From: an uncultured Blautia sp.
GTDB taxonomy: Bacteria; Bacillota; Clostridia; Lachnospirales; Lachnospiraceae
DNA: 9,195 nucleotides
Direction: 5' to 3'
Assembly (NCBI GenBank): GCA_934437695.1
Contig: CAKSAW010000045.1
Location: 1 to 9,195 of the forward strand
Under the pieces are notes generated by a model, which worked only from the letters and a program-made list of their open reading frames with translations, was not told where the DNA came from and did not search any database. The position numbers and the translations under genes are program-made. Below are positions 6,145 to 9,195 of the stretch, one piece after another. Position 1 is the first letter of the stretch; the number at the start of each line of letters is the position of its first letter.

Positions 6145-8625
6145 TTATAAATTTCTGCTTTGTTTCCTGTTCTGATATATACACATGATAATATAAATAC
6201 ACCAGCAGACAAGACCCAGCGCCATTCCTGTCTTCAGTCCCGGAGTATGATAAATCAGTTCCAGCTCATGCTCACCTTTATCAACATGAAATGCAAGAAA
6301 TCCCAGATCACCTCTCTGTGTCTGAACCTCCTCTCCGTCAACAGTTACTGTCCATCCTTTTTCCCATGGTATCATACACATTACATAACCATCTGTCTGT
6401 GCCGTAACACTTCCTGTCACATGAGAATCCTCTTCTGCTGCATCTAATACAACTTCAGAATTTTTCTGTTCCTCCGGTGCATCCTTAAGCTGAGATTTAT
6501 CAAAAATATCCTCTCCATCTTCTGTCACCAGATAATTTTCCAGAATACGTTCCCTATTCTTTTTCAGATTCTTCTTTTTACATAATTTTTTCAGACTCTC
6601 TTCTGAGATCGTATTTTCATAAAATCTTGCAACATCTGCCTCTTTTACATTTTTATATAAGAAGACATTGCCAAACTGCCGAAGAAGTTCATATTTTGTG
6701 TTATCCAGATCCGGATTTTCTGAAATAAGATATCTCACTCCCATAAAAGAAGCAAAAAATGTGTCCTGTGCAATCGGCCAGAAGGTATATCGATTCTGAT
6801 CCAGATACAGAAATTCCGGATAAATCCTATTAACAAATTCTTTCACGTTTCCATTCATAACAGAATTATAGGTACTGATTCCTCTGTAGCCCTGTGCCTG
6901 TGAATCCATTGAAACAGTTCCTGATGAAAAGTCTTTCTCTACTCTGTAAAACTCATGATCTGTTTCCTCTAAGTATTTCAGTGCATCCTGGATATCCTGA
7001 CTGTACAGGCTTCTGTAATATGTCTGAGGTCTGTTCAATACCGATCTGGCCTGATCCTCCGGATTCTCTGACGTTGCAAGACGGGCAGTTTCCTCAGCAG
7101 CTGCTCCCATCTGTTCTGCAGGAGTATCTGTCTTTTTCAGACAGATACGATCCGTATAAATCGTGCCACCTTCTGATATTACATTGACAAACACCACAGA
7201 CACAAGAAGTCCTGTCACCAGTTTTCTTCTTTTTCTTCCAGATCCTGTACCCAGATATAAGACACATATAGCCATGACCGTGCCGGTCACTGCGAGGATT
7301 AGGGCATTTTCTCTGTATTCTCTGAAAACACTGTCCAGATATCCGTTATGATATACTCTTAACATCACGCCTTCTGTGAACAGCAATGCCAGGATACTGA
7401 TCCTGCCGCCCTGTTTCAGATAATCCCACATCCATGCAAACACGACCAAAAAAAGCGCTATCAGTATATATGTATAACGATAGGTAGGTGTTCCTGTAAA
7501 TGCATTAAAAACCCGTCCTCCTAAAGGCAGGAATAACACCAGCATGGTCAGTACCACCACACTATAAACACATATTCTTGCTTTCTTATCTTCTTCTTTT
7601 TTGCGATAAACAATCAGAAACTGGATCAGAAATATCACAGCAAGTGTTGAACAGAATAATACCGGATCCTCATAATAATTTTTATATCCTTCATATTTTG
7701 TCTGTCCAAGTTCCTGCAGATTCTGAAGGTTACTTGAAAAGGGACGGACCAGAAGTGAGTTATAATAATCAGAACCACGATAAGGCAGAAAATAACTTCT
7801 CAGGAAAGATATGATACTGCCTGATACAGGAGAAACTCTGGAAGAATTCATAATCCCCTCTGCCATCGGAAGAAATATTCCCAGACTCATACCGATTCCC
7901 AGAAGGATCTGTCCGCATCCCACAAAAAATTTCTTACAAACTGCACCTGGAGTTTTCTCTGTCATAATGGATCTGAACAACAGATAAAACCCGATTCCTA
8001 TTAAGCTCATATAAGACAGATATACACTATAAATACCGCTCAGGAATACAGAAACACAGAAAAAGGCCTTACCTTTCTTTCCACGTATATACTTCTCTGC
8101 AAACAAAAGAATAAGTGGAAAATAAACTGTGACCATACCAAACTGATAATGCTGTCCCCATACCAACAGATAACCATTCAGGCCATAAACAAAAGCCGCC
8201 ATAAATTTCGCCTGTATACTATAGGAAAATTCCGAGAGAAACATATAAAATACTATTCCTGCTGCCAGAATCTTTAACATCTGCAGAACTACCAGGTAAT
8301 ACAGCATATGTGCAGGTCCAAGTATAACTCCGATCAGGATGATCAGAATCAAAGAAGGATCCATCTGCAGATAAGAAAAAAGATTGATCCCTATCCCATT
8401 GGTAAAATCCCACAGAGCAAAATTCCCCTCCCGTAAATGATTGACAATACTTGCATAATACATTGTATACTGCTGCCATGTGTCACCACCTACATCATCG
8501 TATACCATAACAAGATCACCAAATAAATACTCTCTAAATAAAAACAGACAACTGAAAAACAAAGCTGCCATAAGCAGCAGCTTTGTTTTAGATTCTTTTG
8601 ATATATTTGTGAATGCATTCTTCAT
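6145..8625 (-). CDS. YfhO-family polytopic membrane protein (GT-C-like glycosyltransferase)
   Basis: 826 residues, in the usual YfhO range (PF09586). An N-terminal membrane helix (about 16-32) precedes a first outer loop rich in acidic residues: YDDVGGDTWQQY (42-53), with D43, D44 and D48, the expected position of GT-C catalytic aspartates. The family pattern continues through FALWDFTNGIGINLFSYLQ (69-87). About a dozen further helices follow up to about 485, then a large extracytoplasmic domain (about 485-798), then a last helix (about 799-817). The segment before it, MIPWEKGWTVTVDGEEV (751-767) and GFLAFHVDKGEHELEL (775-790), is the characteristic YfhO C-terminal signature. Characterised relatives in Bacillus and Listeria glycosylate lipoteichoic or wall teichoic acid using undecaprenyl-phosphate sugars; here the acceptor is probably the locus's own polymer. 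The start ATG 8625 has GGAGG 8 bases upstream, built from the previous gene's stop. Cotranscribed with the GT2 gene to the right; last gene before the terminator. Confidence 0.9.
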   Translation of the reverse strand: MKNAFTNISKESKTKLLLMAALFFSCLFLFREYLFGDLVMVYDDVGGDTWQQYTMYYASIVNHLREGNFALWDFTNGIGINLFSYLQMDPSLILIILIGVILGPAHMLYYLVVLQMLKILAAGIVFYMFLSEFSYSIQAKFMAAFVYGLNGYLLVWGQHYQFGMVTVYFPLILLFAEKYIRGKKGKAFFCVSVFLSGIYSVYLSYMSLIGIGFYLLFRSIMTEKTPGAVCKKFFVGCGQILLGIGMSLGIFLPMAEGIMNSSRVSPVSGSIISFLRSYFLPYRGSDYYNSLLVRPFSSNLQNLQELGQTKYEGYKNYYEDPVLFCSTLAVIFLIQFLIVYRKKEEDKKARICVYSVVVLTMLVLFLPLGGRVFNAFTGTPTYRYTYILIALFLVVFAWMWDYLKQGGRISILALLFTEGVMLRVYHNGYLDSVFREYRENALILAVTGTVMAICVLYLGTGSGRKRRKLVTGLLVSVVFVNVISEGGTIYTDRICLKKTDTPAEQMGAAAEETARLATSENPEDQARSVLNRPQTYYRSLYSQDIQDALKYLEETDHEFYRVEKDFSSGTVSMDSQAQGYRGISTYNSVMNGNVKEFVNRIYPEFLYLDQNRYTFWPIAQDTFFASFMGVRYLISENPDLDNTKYELLRQFGNVFLYKNVKEADVARFYENTISEESLKKLCKKKNLKKNRERILENYLVTEDGEDIFDKSQLKDAPEEQKNSEVVLDAAEEDSHVTGSVTAQTDGYVMCMIPWEKGWTVTVDGEEVQTQRGDLGFLAFHVDKGEHELELIYHTPGLKTGMALGLVCWCIYIIMCIYQNRKQSRNL

Positions 8626-8633
8626 AATCCCGG

Positions 8634-8640
8634 CCTCCTA
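8634..8640 (-). promoter_or_regulatory. Ribosome binding site fused to the upstream stop codon
   Basis: The minus strand reads TAGGAGG: the TAG is the stop of the tandem GT2 gene and also the first three bases of the ribosome site for the YfhO-family gene, 8 bases before its ATG at 8625. This arrangement supports cotranscription and termination-reinitiation coupling. Confidence 0.8.
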
Positions 8641-9195
8641 TATCCGTTTCAGAGAAAAATCCTGACTCTTTAATGTAAGATTCGGATTATAGTACGGGTC
8701 ACCATTTCTCAGGATATCCGGCCATCTTTTTTCAAAAACAGACACTTCTCTGTTAAAGCGCGCTATTTTTTCCGGAGTATCCTCAAGACCTCTGGATTTA
8801 GATTCATAATGATACAGCTCTGCATAAGGATTATATACGATCAGATATCCTGCCTGTCGAAGCTTCATACAAAAATCAATATCATTAAAGGCAACCTGAA
8901 GTTCTTCAGAAAGACCTCCCACTTCTTCAAATGCAGATTGCTTTACCATCATACATGCGGCAGTAACGGCACTGTAATCCTGTGCACAGATAATCCTGTG
9001 ACAGTATCCGGTTGTTCCTCTCGGCTGAAGAACAAAACAGTGTCCTGCAATTCCTCCAAATCCGATAACAACTCCTGCATGCTGAATGGTATCATCTTCA
9101 TAATATAATCTGGCACCAACCGCACCTACATCACTGCGCATACAATAACCCAGTAATTCCTCCAGACAGTCCGGATTGATGATTTCTGTATCATT
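8638..9195 (-). CDS. Tandem-domain GT2 glycosyltransferase, C-terminal fragment
   Basis: The reading frame is open to the right edge without a start, so 185 residues of a longer gene are present. The fragment begins exactly in the DXD-equivalent (NDTEIINPD, matching NNDVKSINRD of the GT2 enzyme ending at 2727) and runs through TIQHAGVVIG, SAVTAACMM, VAFNDIDFCMK, GYLIVYNPYAELYH and NGDPYYNPNL to a TAG stop. By hand count it matches that enzyme at about 109 of 185 aligned positions, without gaps. The missing part probably holds the rest of this domain and a first GT2 domain, but that cannot be seen. Its likely role is sugar addition to an undecaprenyl-linked repeat unit in the cytoplasm. It stops 12 bases before the YfhO-family gene, whose ribosome site its stop codon forms. 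Confidence 0.88.
   Translation of the reverse strand, partial: NDTEIINPDCLEELLGYCMRSDVGAVGARLYYEDDTIQHAGVVIGFGGIAGHCFVLQPRGTTGYCHRIICAQDYSAVTAACMMVKQSAFEEVGGLSEELQVAFNDIDFCMKLRQAGYLIVYNPYAELYHYESKSRGLEDTPEKIARFNREVSVFEKRWPDILRNGDPYYNPNLTLKSQDFSLKRI

Noticed and set aside
8809..9108. Open frame on the plus strand near the right edge
   Set aside because: Antisense to the conserved C-terminal GT2 fragment; it parallels the 3162-3668 shadow because the two paralogues share sequence.
1..9195. tRNA/rRNA genes, CRISPR arrays, insertion sequences or attachment sites
   Set aside because: No cloverleaf with CCA-type end, no regularly spaced direct repeats, no transposase or integrase motifs, and no flanking inverted repeats seen on either strand.

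Overview
The window looks like chromosomal DNA from a low-to-moderate GC, Gram-positive anaerobe of the Clostridia, most likely Lachnospiraceae. This is inferred from A/T-rich intergenic DNA, strong GGAGG-type ribosome binding sites, and the gene families present: LytR-CpsA-Psr (LCP), YfhO, an S11 D,D-carboxypeptidase with a C-terminal membrane anchor, and tandem-domain GT2 enzymes. It is a cell-envelope glycopolymer locus. I see no RNA genes, mobile elements, CRISPR arrays or phage genes.

Layout, left to right. A leftward operon occupies bases 1-4640. In transcription order it holds a tandem-domain GT2 glycosyltransferase (2727-4640), a single-domain GT2 glycosyltransferase (1789-2745, overlapping the first by 19 bases), a polyprenyl-phosphate sugar-1-phosphate transferase (302-1705, TTG start), and the N-terminal part of an LCP protein that runs off the left edge (1-284). 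Bases 4641-4803 form a divergent control region. On its other side, a D-Ala-D-Ala carboxypeptidase gene (4804-6084) reads rightward and ends at a bidirectional terminator (6091-6140). Converging on that terminator is a second leftward operon from beyond the right edge: the C-terminal part of another tandem GT2 enzyme (8638-9195) followed by a large YfhO-family membrane protein (6145-8625).

Likely joint function, inferred from families. The sugar transferase would load the first sugar phosphate onto undecaprenyl phosphate. The GT2 enzymes would extend the repeat unit in the cytoplasm. YfhO, with a GT-C-like architecture, would add a sugar side group outside the membrane. The LCP protein would attach the finished polymer to peptidoglycan, which the carboxypeptidase trims. 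No flippase, polymerase or ABC exporter is visible here, so the polymer's identity and export route cannot be read from this window.

The most notable points are a divergent promoter pair that appears to share one palindromic -35 hexamer (TTGCAA, 4695-4700), a KEG triad in place of the canonical KTG in the carboxypeptidase, and two tandem-GT2 paralogues about 59% identical over the shared C-terminal part, one of which carries an extra C-terminal tail overlapping the next gene.
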